A stretch of DNA of 64,000 nt from Actinomadura rupiterrae (GTDB lineage: Bacteria; Actinomycetota; Actinomycetes; Streptosporangiales; Streptosporangiaceae). The number at the start of each line of letters is the position of its first letter. Position 1 is the first letter of the stretch. This document shows, in pieces, positions 32,801-44,800 of this stretch. Where the stretch lies: positions 372,001 to 436,000 of the forward strand of contig NZ_JAMZEA010000006.1 of assembly GCF_024172125.1 (NCBI RefSeq), given 5' to 3'. Made by a program: the position numbers and the translations under genes. The notes below the pieces were generated by a model. That model was not told where the DNA came from, made no database searches, and worked only from the letters and a program-made list of their open reading frames with translations.

Positions 32801-35800
32801 GAAGCCCGGTGGACCGCTGGATCTCGGTGAGCCCGTGGTGGTGGTGCTCCAGCAGCGCGCTCTGGCGTCGCTGGAGGTCGGCCAGCACGCCGCCGAGGGT
32901 GCTCCACGGCGTGCACCGCACCCGCATCGGGACGGTGTTGACGAACATGCCGACCATGGACTCCGCGTCCGCAAGCTCCGGCGGACGGCCGGACACCGTC
33001 GTGCCGAACAGCACGTCCTGCCGTCCGGTCAGGGCGCCCAGGACGATGCCCCAGCAGCCCTGGACCAAGGTGCTGAGCGTGATGCCGAGCTCGGCCGCGC
33101 GCCGGGGCAGGCCGGCGGCCACCTCCGGTGGGAGCGGGACGTCGAGCACGGTGACGTCGTCCGGGTCGGTCTCCGGTCCGGCGCCGGGGGCGATGAGGGT
33201 GGGTTCGTCCACGCCGTCAAGCTCGTCCGCCCAGGCGCGCGCGGACTCGTCCGAGTCCCGCCCCGACAGCCAACCGAGGAAGTCCTTGTAGCGGGCCGCC
33301 CGTGGCAGCGCCGACGGGCCGCCGCCGTCGTCGTCCGCTCCGTACAGCTGCATCAGGTCCCGCGTCAGCAGGGGCAGCGACCATCCGTCGAACAGCAGGT
33401 GGTGCGCGGTCAGGACGAGTTCGGCGCTCTCCTCGCCGGTCAGGACCAGCGCCAACCGCAGCATCGGCGGGACCGCCGGGTCGAAGGGCTCGTCCCGGTC
33501 GGCGGCCAGCGCCCGTTCCAGCTCCGCGGCCCGGCCGTCCTCGTCCAGGGCGCGCAGGTCGATCACCTGCCACGGCAGGACGAGCCCGTCCACGACCAGC
33601 TGGACCCAGCGGCCGGACGCCGCACCGACGAACGCCGCGCGCAGGGCGGCGTGCCGGTCCAGCAGGGCCTGTCCCGCGGCGCGCATCCGCTCGGGATCGA
33701 CCTTGCCGCTCAGGTGGAGGACCAGCTGCATGTGGTACGGGTCCCGGCCGGCGCCGGTCAGCATCGACTGGAACAGCAGGCCCAACTGGAGCGGGGTCGG
33801 CGGCCAGACGTCCGCGAGTCCCAGGTAGCGCCGCTCCCACGCCTCGATCTCGTTCTGCCGGACGTCGACCAGCGGCACGTCCGACGGGGTGAGCCCGCCT
33901 GCCTCCGGCGCGGCGACGTGCTGCGCGATCTCCTCCAGCGCGGCGCACCACAGGTCGGCCAGCTCGGTGACCTCCGCCTGCGCCAGCACGCCGGACGGGA
34001 ACCCGAACCGGGCGCTGAGCCGCGGGCCGTCCGCGGTGTCGGAGACGAACGCGTTGACCTCCAGTGCCGACGTCACCGGCAGGTCGGGGTCGAACCGCAC
34101 TGCCAGGTCGGCGGCGTCGGCCGACTCGCTCCACCCCAGGCCCCGGAGGGTCTCGGGCATGTCGGCCGCCGAGAACCGGCCGAGGTAGTTGAAGGTCACC
34201 TGGCCGGCCGGACGGACCGACAGCTCGGCGCGCGCCTCGTCGTTCAGGTAGCGCAGCAGCCCGTATCCCAGGCCCTTGTCGGGAAGGCCGCGCAGCCGCT
34301 CCTTGACCGCCTTGACCAGCTCCCCCACCCCAGGTCCCCTGGTCGGGACCTCGACTCGGAAGGGGAACACGCTGGTGAACCAGCCGATCGTGCGGGACAG
34401 GTCGGCTCCCGGCAGCGGCGCGTCCTCGCGGCCGTGGCCTTCGAGCCGCAGCAGGACGGACGGCTCGTCCACTCCGCGCGCCCGCCGCCAACGTGCGATC
34501 GCCAGGGCCAGCCCGGCGAGCAGCCCCTCGGCCACCCCGCAGCGGTAGGCCGCCGGAAGCCGCGCCAGCAGGGCTTGCGTGGCGTCGGGCGCGAGCCGGG
34601 TCTCGACGGTGTCGAGGGTGGCCTGCACGTCGAGGGCGGGGTCGAGCGGCCGCGCGCCGACCAGCGGGTCCGCGCCGTCCAGCATGGACCGCCACATCGG
34701 CAGTTCCGCGACGCGGCCGGGCGAGACCGCCTCGTCGCGCAGCGCGTGCGCCCAATGCCGGAAGGACCTGGGGACGGGAGCGGGCCGGGGGTCGGCCCCC
34801 GTCCGGACGGCCTGCCAGGCGGCGGCGAGGTCGGGCAGCAGGATGCGCCACGACACCCCGTCCACGACCAGGTGGTGCAGGACGATCAGAAGCCGGTCGC
34901 TTCCGAGCCGGTCGCGTTCGAGCCGGTCGCGTTCGAGCCGGACGAACTGCGCCATCACTCCGGCGGACGGGTCCAGGCGGCCGACTGCGGCATCCAGCTC
35001 CCGCTGCGGATCGGAGGGGGCTGTCCCGGCGGCGTTGCGGAGCAGCGTCCGGACGTCCACCGATCCCGGTGGCGCCACTCGCAGGCCGTCTGCCTCCAGG
35101 CGGGCGCGCAGCAGGTCGTGATGGTCCACGATCGCCGCGAGCGTGGCGACCAGGCCGGCGTCGTCGATGCCGTCCGGGAGGTCCACCATGGTCGCCATCG
35201 CGAACCGGTCGATGTTCCGGCGCGCCGGACCGGCCTGTTCCAGCAGGTGCCGCGCCATGGGCGGCAGCGGCATCCAGTCCTGGTCGCCGCCCGGTTCCGG
35301 CCGGGGGGCCTTCCGCTCGGCCGCGGCCTGGCCGGACCGGTCCCGGGCCTTCGCGGCCAGCTGGGCGACCGTCCGCAACTCGAAGATGTCGCGCGGCGTG
35401 ATCTCGACGCCTCGGGCCAGCGCCCGCGAGACGACCTGGAGCGAGCGGATGCTGTCACCGCCCAGAAGGAAGTAGTCGTCGTCGATCCCGACGCGTTCCA
35501 GCCCGAGGACCTCGGCGAGGACCGCGGCGAGCGCCGTCTCCGCCTCCGTGCGCGGGGCCCGGTACTCGGCGCCCGCGGCCGGCGGCTCGGGGAGCGCGGC
35601 GCGGTCGACCGTCCCGTCCGGCGCCTCGGGCAGCCGGGCCAGGAACACGAACGCCGACGGCACGGCGTGCGCGGGCAGCCGTGCGGAGAGGAAGTCGCGC
35701 AGCTCGGGCGCCGCGACACCGCCGGTGAAGGACAGGGTGGACTCGGTGTGCGCCGGCCCTTCCGGCTCCAGGTAGGCGACCAGCCTCCGGCTGCCATGCC

Positions 35801-38800
35801 CCTCGTGCACGACCACCGCCGCGCGCGCGACACCGGAGTGCTCGGTCAGTGCCGCCTCCACCTCGGCCAGTTCGGTCCGGAGCCCGCGGATCGTCGCGCC
35901 CTCCCGGTCGGTGGCCACGGCATGCGTCGCGACCTGCGGCGGGCCGATCGGCGCGTCTGGGTCGTTCACGGCCCCGCGCAGCGTCTGGACGAACCGGTCC
36001 GCCAGGTCCTCCACCGTGGACCGGTCGAACAGGTCGGTGGCGTACTCGATGCCGCCCACCACGCCGCGCTCCGGGACGTCGGCCAGGAGGAACGTCAGGT
36101 CGAGCTTGGACGTGTGGGTGGCGACCGTCTTCAGGGACGCGTGCAGACCGTCCATGTCGAAGGTCTCGGGCGCACCGTGCTGCCAGGCGAACATGACCTG
36201 GAAGAGGGGGTGGTAGGCCGTGGAGCGCTCGGGGTTGAGCAGTTCCACCAGGCGCTCGAACGGGACGTCCTGGCGGTCGTAGGCGGCCAGCGCGCGGTCC
36301 CGCACCTGGTGGAGCACCCGGGCGAAGGTGGGCTCGCCGGACATCCGGACCCGGAGCACCCAGGTGTTGACGAAGAACCCGACCAGCTCGGCCAGGGAGT
36401 CGTCGGTGCGTCCGGCGATCGGCGAGCCGATCGCGAGGTCGTCGCCGCCGCCGGCCTCGCGCAGCATCAGCACGAGTGCCGCTTGGAGCACCATAGGCAC
36501 CGTCGCGCCTTGCGAGGCGGCCAGTTCCCCGATCGCGGCCACCAGCTCGGGATCGAGGGCGAGGTCCACCAGGTCACCGTGGTGACCGGCCACCGGCGGA
36601 CGGGGGCGGTCGGACGGCAGCGGCATCGGCTGCGGGAGACCGGCGAGCTCGTCCCGCCAGTAGGCGAGCTGGGCGGCGAGCACGCTGTCCGGATCGTCCG
36701 CCTCGCCGAGCAGCTCCCGCTGCCAGAGCGCGTAGTCGGCGTACTGCACCGGCAGCTCCGGCCAGTCCGGCGGCGAGCCGCGCCGCCGGGCGGCGTAGGC
36801 CGCGCCCAGGTCGCGCATCAGCGGCGTGATGGACTCGCCGTCCCCGGCGATGTGGTGGATCAGCAGCAGGAGGACGTGGTGCTCCTCGTCCTCGCGCAGG
36901 AGCCGCGCCCGCACCGGTATCTCCGCCGCCAGGTCGAAGCGGTGGGCGGCGCCCTCGGCCACCGCGGCCGGCACGTCGGCCGGGGAGACGTCGGCCACGG
37001 GGATTTCCAACGACACCTGTTCCATCGGCAGGATCCGCTGGAACGGGACGCCATCCTCGTCCTCGGCGACCACCGTGCGCAGGCTCTCGTGCCGGGCCAC
37101 CAGGTCGCGCAGCGCCGACCGGAGGGCCGGGACGTCCAGCCGGCCGGTCAGCCGCAGCACGACCGGCAGGTTGTAGGTGGCGGACGGGCCCTCGAAGCGC
37201 GCCGCGAACCACAGCCGCCGCTGGGCGAACGACAGCGGGACGCTCTCCGGGCGCGTCGCGGCCCGGCGCATGACCGGGCGTCCGGACGGCGCGGCGGGCA
37301 GGTGGCGCGCCAGCTCCGCGACGGTCGGCGCGTCGAACACCGCGCGGATCGGGACCTCCACGCCGAGCTCCGCGCGGATCCGGCCGACCAGGCGGGTGGC
37401 GAGTAGCGAGTGCCCGCCCAGCGCGCCGAAGGGATCGTCGACGCCGACGCGCTCCACCCCGAGCACCTCGGCGAACAGCCGGCAGAGCGCCTCCTCGCGC
37501 GGCGTGCGCGGACCGCGGAACCCGCGTTCGCCGCCGGCGGCTTCGGGCGCGGGCAGCGCGCGACGGTCGAGTTTGCCGTTCGCGTTCACCGGTAGCGCGT
37601 CGAGCACCACGAACGCCATCGGGACCATGTAGTGCGGCAGGCGCTCCGCCGCATGGTCGCGCACCCGGTCCACGAAGTCCCGGGGGTTGTGACGCCACCG
37701 CTCGCCGTCAGCTTTACCGGGCTGCACGGCATCCTGGGACACCGCCGCCTCGGGGCGGCGGGCGTGCACGGAGTACATCCCGGTGCCCGCCAGGTCGTCG
37801 GCGGCCTCGACGGTGACGCGCAGTCCCCGGTCCTCCAGCAGCTCGACGACGACGCCGAGGCGGCCGTCGATGTCGTGCACCTCCACCACGACCTGCCGGA
37901 TGATCGGCCAGTGCGCGGGCTCGATGCCGAGCAGGACGTCCAGCTCGCTCTTCTCCGCGTCGATCTTCAGCAGGTCGATCGCGGTGATGCCGTGGCGGCG
38001 GATCTCCTGGGAGAGCGTCCGCACCTCGACCCCGACCTGCTCGGCGCGCAGCCGCTCGGTCAGCAGCTCGTCGAGCAGCCCGTCCTGGGCTCCGTCGCCA
38101 GCGCCGCCGTCCGGGCCGCCGTCCGGGCCGCTGCCGGGCGCCGCGTCGTCGCGTCCGTCGCGGGCGCGCTCGTTGCGCAGGACCTGCCGGAGCATGTCGC
38201 GTTCCTCGCGCTCGTCGGCGAACCGCCCGGACAGCAGCGACATCTCCGGGTAGTAGGTGAACTCCGCCTCGCCCGGCTCCCGGCCGAGCCCGCACGCGGT
38301 GACGACCGCGTCGAGACCGTGCAGCTCCGCGTTCAGCCGGAACATGCCGGCCAGTTCGGGGATCGGCTCGAACGCGTAGATCCGGCAGTCCGGGCGCCGG
38401 TGCCCGGCCCACAGCGAGAACATGCCGACGTGGCCGCCGACGTCCACCACGCAGGCGGACTCCGGCAGCGCGAGCCCCGCCCGCGCGTACTCGCCGCGCA
38501 CGAAGATCTCGTCGTACAGGAACGCGGTGTTCGACCGGTTCCGCGCGCAGACGACCATGCCGTTGGGCAGCTCGTGCAATTCCCGGTCGGCGAGCCGCCC
38601 TTCCCGGCGCAGCCGCGACAGGTTGGCCACCGGCCCGGCCGCCTCGCGGTCGGGCACCAGGTAGGCGACCAGCTGCTCGCCGCCGGCGGCGACCGGACGG
38701 GCGACCACCGCGGTCCTCGCGACCCCGGGATGCGCGCCGAGCACGCCCTCGATCTCGCCGGGCTCGATCCGCTGGCCCCGGAGCTTGATCTGCTGGTCGG

Positions 38801-41800
38801 TCCGGCCGAGGTACTCGATCTCCCCCCGCCGGTTCCACCGGACCACGTCGCCGGTCCGGTACATCCGCGCGCCCGGGGGGCCGTGGCGGTCGGCGACGAA
38901 CCGGTCCGCGGTCAGTCCGGGACGGCCGGTGTAGCCGCGGGCGAGCTGGTCGCCCGCCAGGTACAGCTCGCCCGGCACGCCGGGCGGGACGGGCATGAGC
39001 CGCGCGTCGAGGACGTAGGTGCGCGTGTTCCACACCGGACGGCCGATGGTGACCGGCCCCTCCCCCGGGAGCGGGCACCGGGCGGCGGTGACGTCGACCG
39101 CGGCCTCGGTCGGCCCGTAGAGGTTGTGCAGCGGCGCGTCGAGCACCGCGTAGTACTCGTCGCGGAGGTGGCCGGGCAGTTCCTCGCCGCTGCAGATGAC
39201 CGCGCGCAGGATCGTGCAGCCGGTCGCCGCCGGTTCCCGCAGGAAGTCCCGCAGCATCGTCGGGACGAAGTGGGTGATGGTCACCCCGGCGCGCTGGATC
39301 AGCTCCGCCAGGTAGGCGGGGTCGCGGTGGCCGTCCGGCCTCGCCACCACCAGCGCCGCCCCGGCGGTGAACGGCAGGAACAGTTCCCAGACCGACACGT
39401 CGAAGCCGAGCGGGGTCTTCTGCAGGATGCGGTCGTCCGGGCCCACCGCGTAGTGGTCGCGCATCCACAGCAGGCGGTTCACGATCGCCCTGTGCTCGAC
39501 CATGACACCTTTGGGACGTCCCGTCGATCCGGAGGTGTACAGCACGTACGCCGGATGGGCGGGCGTGGCCCGCGCTCTGCCGGGGTCGGCGCTGTGGACG
39601 TCCGTGTCGTGGACGTCGGTGCCCGTTTCGCCGTCCACCGCGCCGGAGGCGTCGAGCACGATCCGCTCGGTTCCGGCGTCCTCGGGCGTGCCGGGAGCCG
39701 CGACGGTCACGGACGGCCGGGCGTCGGCATACAGGAACGCGATGCGCTCGCTCCCCTGGTCCGGATCGATCGGCAGGTAGGCCGCGCCCGCCTTCTGGAT
39801 CGCCAGCAGAGCGACCAGCAGTCCGACCGACCGGGGCAGCCGCACGGCCACCACCCGCTCCGGGCCCGCCCCGAGGACCACCAGGCGGCGGGCGAGCCGG
39901 TCGGCCCGCCGGTTCAGCTCGGCGTAGCACACCGACACGTCCTCGAACACCACGGCGACCGCATCGGGTGTCCGTGCCGCCTGGGCCTCGAACAGCTCCG
40001 CGATCGTGGTGGCCGGGACCGTCCGCGCGGTGTCGATCCACCGGCCGAGGACCGCTTCGCGCTCGTCCGAGCCGAGGACGTCGATGTCGCCGACCCGCAC
40101 GCGCGGGTCGGCGGCGAGCCGCGCGAGCACCCGCCGGAACCGGTCGCCGATGGCGGTCACGGTCGCGGCGTCCAGCGCGTGCCGCTGGTACTGGAGGGTG
40201 AGCCGGAGGTGCGGGTCGGCGTCGGCGACGACCGCCAGCGGGTAGTGGGACGCGGCATACGGGGTCAGCCCGGTGATCCTCACGCCCGCGGCGGTGTGGG
40301 CCTCGCTGAGCCCGACGTGGTCGATCGGGAACGACTCGAAGGCCACCACGGTGTCGAACAGCGCCGGCAGGCCGGCGTCCCGCTGGATGTCGGCGAGCCC
40401 GTGGTGGTGGTGGTCCAGCAGCGCGGCCTGGCGGTCCTGGAGATCGGTCAGCAGATCGGCGAACGAGGCTCCGGCCGGGCAGCGCACCCGGACCGGAAGG
40501 GTGTTGACGAACAGCCCGACCATCGCGTCCACGCCGCTCAGCTCGGGCGGACGGCCCGACACGGTCGCGCCGAACACGACCTCCTCCCGGCCGGTGAGCC
40601 GCCCGAGCAGGAACGCCCAGGCGCCCTGGACCAGCGTGTTGAGGGTGACGCCCAGCTCGGCGGACCGGCGCGCCAGCTCCCCGGACAGCTCCGGCGGCAG
40701 CGGGACGCGCAGATCGGCGACGTCCTCGGCGTCCGGGCCGGGCTCGGCGGCGTCCGGGACGAGCAGGGTGGGCTCGTCGATCCCGCGCAGTTCCTCGGCC
40801 CAGGCGCGGGCCGCCGCCGCGTGGTCCTGCCGCGACCGCCAGGCGAGGAAGTCCCGGTAGCCGCGCACGCGTGGCAGGGCCGAGGCGTCGCCCTCGGCGG
40901 CGTAGAGCCGCAGCAGGTCCCGCATCAGCAGCGGGATCGACCAGCCGTCGAGCAGGACGTGGTGCGCGGTGCAGACCAGCTCGGCGCGGCCGGGCTCCAT
41001 GGCCAGCAGCGCCATCCGCAGCAGCGGGGGCGCGGCGGGGTCGAACCCGCGGGCGCGGTCGCGGGCCAGGAACCGCCCGAGCCGCTCCTCGCGCCGCCGG
41101 GGGTCGAGGCCGCCGAGGTCCTCGTAGCGCCACGGGATCTCCACCCGCTTCGGGACGACCTGCACCCGGTCCCCGGTCGCGTCCGCCGCGAACCCGGCGC
41201 GCAGGTTCGGGTGGCGGTCGAGCAGGGCCCGTCCGGCCGCGCGCATCCGGTCCGGGTCGACCTCCCCTTCCAGGTGGAACACCAGCTGGACGTGGTAGGA
41301 GGAGGACTCCGACAGCGACGAGTGGAACAGCAGGCCCGACTGGAGCGGCGTCAGCGGCCACACGTCCGCGAGGCCCCCGTGGCGTTCCTCCCAGCGCTCC
41401 AGTTCGGCCTGGTCCACCGCCACGAGCGGGACGTCCGACGGCGTCAGGCCGCCGGCGCCGGGCTGCTCGGCGTGCCGGGCCAGCGCCTCCAGCGCGGCGC
41501 ACCACAGCTCGCCCAGCTCCCGGACGTCCTCGCCGGTCAGCAGGCCGGTGGGGAAGCCGAGCCGGGCGGTCAGGCGGGGCCCGTCCGCGGTGTCGGCGAC
41601 GAGGGCGTTGATCTCCAGGGCGGCCATGGCGGGCATGTCCGGGTCCGGGTCGGCGACGGTCTCCACCGTGTCGGCGGCCTGCGTCCAGCCGAGTCCGCGC
41701 AGCTGCTCCGGCATGTCGGCGGCGGTGTACCGGCCGAGGTAGTTGAAGGCGATCTGCCCGGCGGAGTACTTCCGCAGCACAGCCGCCGTCTCGGGGTTGA

Positions 41801-44800
41801 GGTGGCGGAGCAGCCCGTAGCCGATCCCCCGGTCGGGGACGGCCCGCAAGTGCTCCTTGACCCGTTTCATCACGGTCGCGGCGGCGGGGCCGCCGGCGAA
41901 CGCGTCGTCCAGGTCCGCTCCGGCGACGTCCAGGCGCACCGGGAACAGGCTGGTGAACCAGCCGACGGTGCGGGACAGGTCCGCGCCGGGCACCACGTCC
42001 TCCTCGCGCCCGTGGCCTTCGAGCCGGACCAGGGTGGACGGCTCGTCGGTCCCCCGCCTGCCCCGCCAGCGGGTGACGGCGAGGGCGAGCGCGGCGAGCA
42101 GGCCGGTGTCGGCCCCGCACCGGTAGGCCGCCGGAAGGCGCGTCAGCAGCGACTCGGTGACCCCGGCCGGGAGTCTCAGCCAGTGGTGCTCGACGGTCGC
42201 CTGGACGTCCACCGCCGGGTCCAGGGGACGGGATCCCAGCAGCGGGTCCGGGCCGTCCACGATCGAGCGCCACAGCGGCAGCTCGGCCGTCCGCGCGTCG
42301 TCGGCGGCGGCTTCGACGAGCGCGTGCGCCCAGCGCCGCGCCGAGGTCGCCACCGGCTCCAGCTCGGGCCGCCGGCCCGCCCGCACCTGCCGCCACGCGG
42401 CGGCCAGGTCGGGCAGCAGGATCCGCCACGACACCCCGTCCACCACCAGGTGGTGCAGGACGATCAGCAACCGGCCCGGGCCCGCGGCGGCGTCGAACCA
42501 CACGAACCGCGCCATCACCCCGGCCCGCGGATCGAGCAGCCCGGTGGCGGCGTCCAGCTCCGCGGCGGCCGACTCCTTCCAGGCCGCGTCCCACCGGCCG
42601 TCGCAGGCGACCCGGTGGACGAGCCCGTCCGCCTGCACCGAACCGGGCGGCCCGACCCGCAGGCCGCCGCCGTCCTCGGAGTCCAGGCGGGCGCGCAGGA
42701 CGTCGTGCCGGTCCAGCACCGCGGTGAGCGTGGCGACCAGCCCGGCCCGGTCGATGCCGTCCGGCAGCTCCACGGCCATGGACATGGAGAACCGGTCGTA
42801 GCCGCCGCCCAGCTCCAGCAGGTAGCGGGCGATCGGCGGCAGCGGCATCCAGCCGACCCCGCCGCCGTCCAGCTCGGCCAGCGCGGGCGTCTCCGCGCCC
42901 GGGCCGGGCCGGTCGGCCAGCGCGTCGGCCAGCCCGGCCACGGTCCGCCGGACGAAGATCTCCCGCGGCGTGATCTCGACGCCCCGCGCGCGGGCCCGCG
43001 ACACCACCTGGATCGAGCGGATGCTGTCGCCGCCGACCGCGAAGAAGTCGTCGTCGATCCCGACCCGCTCCATGCCCAGGACGTCGGCGTACGCCGACGC
43101 GAGGACCTCCTCGACGGCCGTGCGGGGCGCCCGGTACGCGCCGCCGGTCCACTCCGGATCGGGGAGCGCGGACCGGTCCGGTTTGCCGTTCGGTGTCAGC
43201 GGCAGCCGGTCCAGCACCACCAGCGCCGAGGGGACCATGTACTCCGGGAGCCGGTCGGACACGAACCGGCGCAGCTCCCCGACGTCCACCCCGGCGGACA
43301 GGTCGACGGTGACCTCGCCCCGTCCACCGCCCGCGCCTTCGCCGGGTCCCCCGTCCGCGCCGACGCCGGGCCCGCCATCCGCGCCATTGCCAGGTCCTCC
43401 GTCCTCGGCGCCGCCTTCGGGACGGGCCGGAACCACATAGCCCACCAGCCGCTCGCCGGAACCGCGTCCCGGACGCGCCACCACGAGCGCCCGGGTCACA
43501 CCCGGATGGGCGGTGAGCGCCGCCTCCACCTCGCCGGGCTCGATCCGGAACCCGCGCACCTTCAGCTGCTGGTCGCCGCGGCCGGCGTACTCCAGCTGGC
43601 CGTCGCGGTTCCACCGGGCCAGGTCGCCGGTGCGGTACATCCGCGCCCCGGGCGGACCGAACGGATCGGCCACGAACCGTTCCGCCGTCATCCCGGCGCG
43701 GCCGTGGTAGCCCCGGCCGATCGCGCCGCCGACGTACAGCTCGCCGACCACGCCCGCGGGCACCGGGGCCAGGCCGGGGCCGAGCACGTAGGCGCGCATG
43801 TTCCCCAGCGGAACGCCCACGGGCGTGCTGCCGGGGCCGGCCCAGCCGTCCCCGGACGGCACGGCGAAGGCCGAAGCGTAGAAGGTCTCGCTCTGCCCGT
43901 AGGCGTTGACGACCCGCGCGCCCGGCATCACCTCGCGGACCCGCCGCACCAGCGACGCGGGCAGCGCCTCGCCCGCCAGGACGACCACGTTGGCGGTGAC
44001 CTTGCCGGACACCTGGTCCAGCAGCTCCGACAGCACCGAGGGGACGGTGCTCAGCACCGTCCCGGACCAGCCGTCCCGCTCCCCCAGCTCCAGCACGTTG
44101 CCGACGACCTCGACGGTCCCGCCGGTCGCCAGCGTGGTGAACGTCTCGAACACCGACACGTCGAAGTTGATCGAGGTCCCGGCCAGCGTCCGGCCCGCCG
44201 GCCGCGCCCCGACCGACGCCGCCAGCCGCAGCACGCCGTTGACCACGTTGCGGTGCGTGATGGCCACGCCCTTGGGGGTCCCGGTGGTCCCGGAGGTGTA
44301 CATCACGTACGCCAGGTGGTCGTGCCGCAGCGGGCAGACGCGCTCGTCGTCGGTCAGGTCGCCGGCCGGCCCGCTGGTGAGGTCGAGGGCGTCCAGGCGC
44401 AGCAGCGGGACCGCGGAGTCCGGCAGCACCCCGGCGGTCGCCGCGTCGGTGACGATCAGCTCCGGCCCGGCCCCGGACAGCACCGCTTCGAGGCGGCGGC
44501 TCGGGTACTGGGGGTCGATCGGCACGTAGCCCGCACCGGACTTCAGGATGCCCAGCATCGCCACGACCAGGTCCTCCGAGCGCGGCAGCGCCAGCCCGAC
44601 CAGCCGCTCGGGCCCCGCGCCGCGCCGGACCAGCTCGCGCGCCAGCCGGTTGGCGCGCGCGTTGAGCCGGCCGTAGGTGAGCGACCGCGTCCCGAACACG
44701 ACCGCCACGGCGTCCGGGTCGGCGGTGACCTGCCGCTCGACCAGGTCCGCGATGGTCAGCCCGGGGGTCGGCTGGGCGGTGTCGTTGAACTCGCGCAGCA

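Noticed and set aside
28080..37406. A 3108-codon plus-strand open frame
   Set aside because: It runs antisense to the halogenase, MbtH, hydroxylase and NRPS genes, is Arg/Gly/Pro/His-rich and has no recognisable family.
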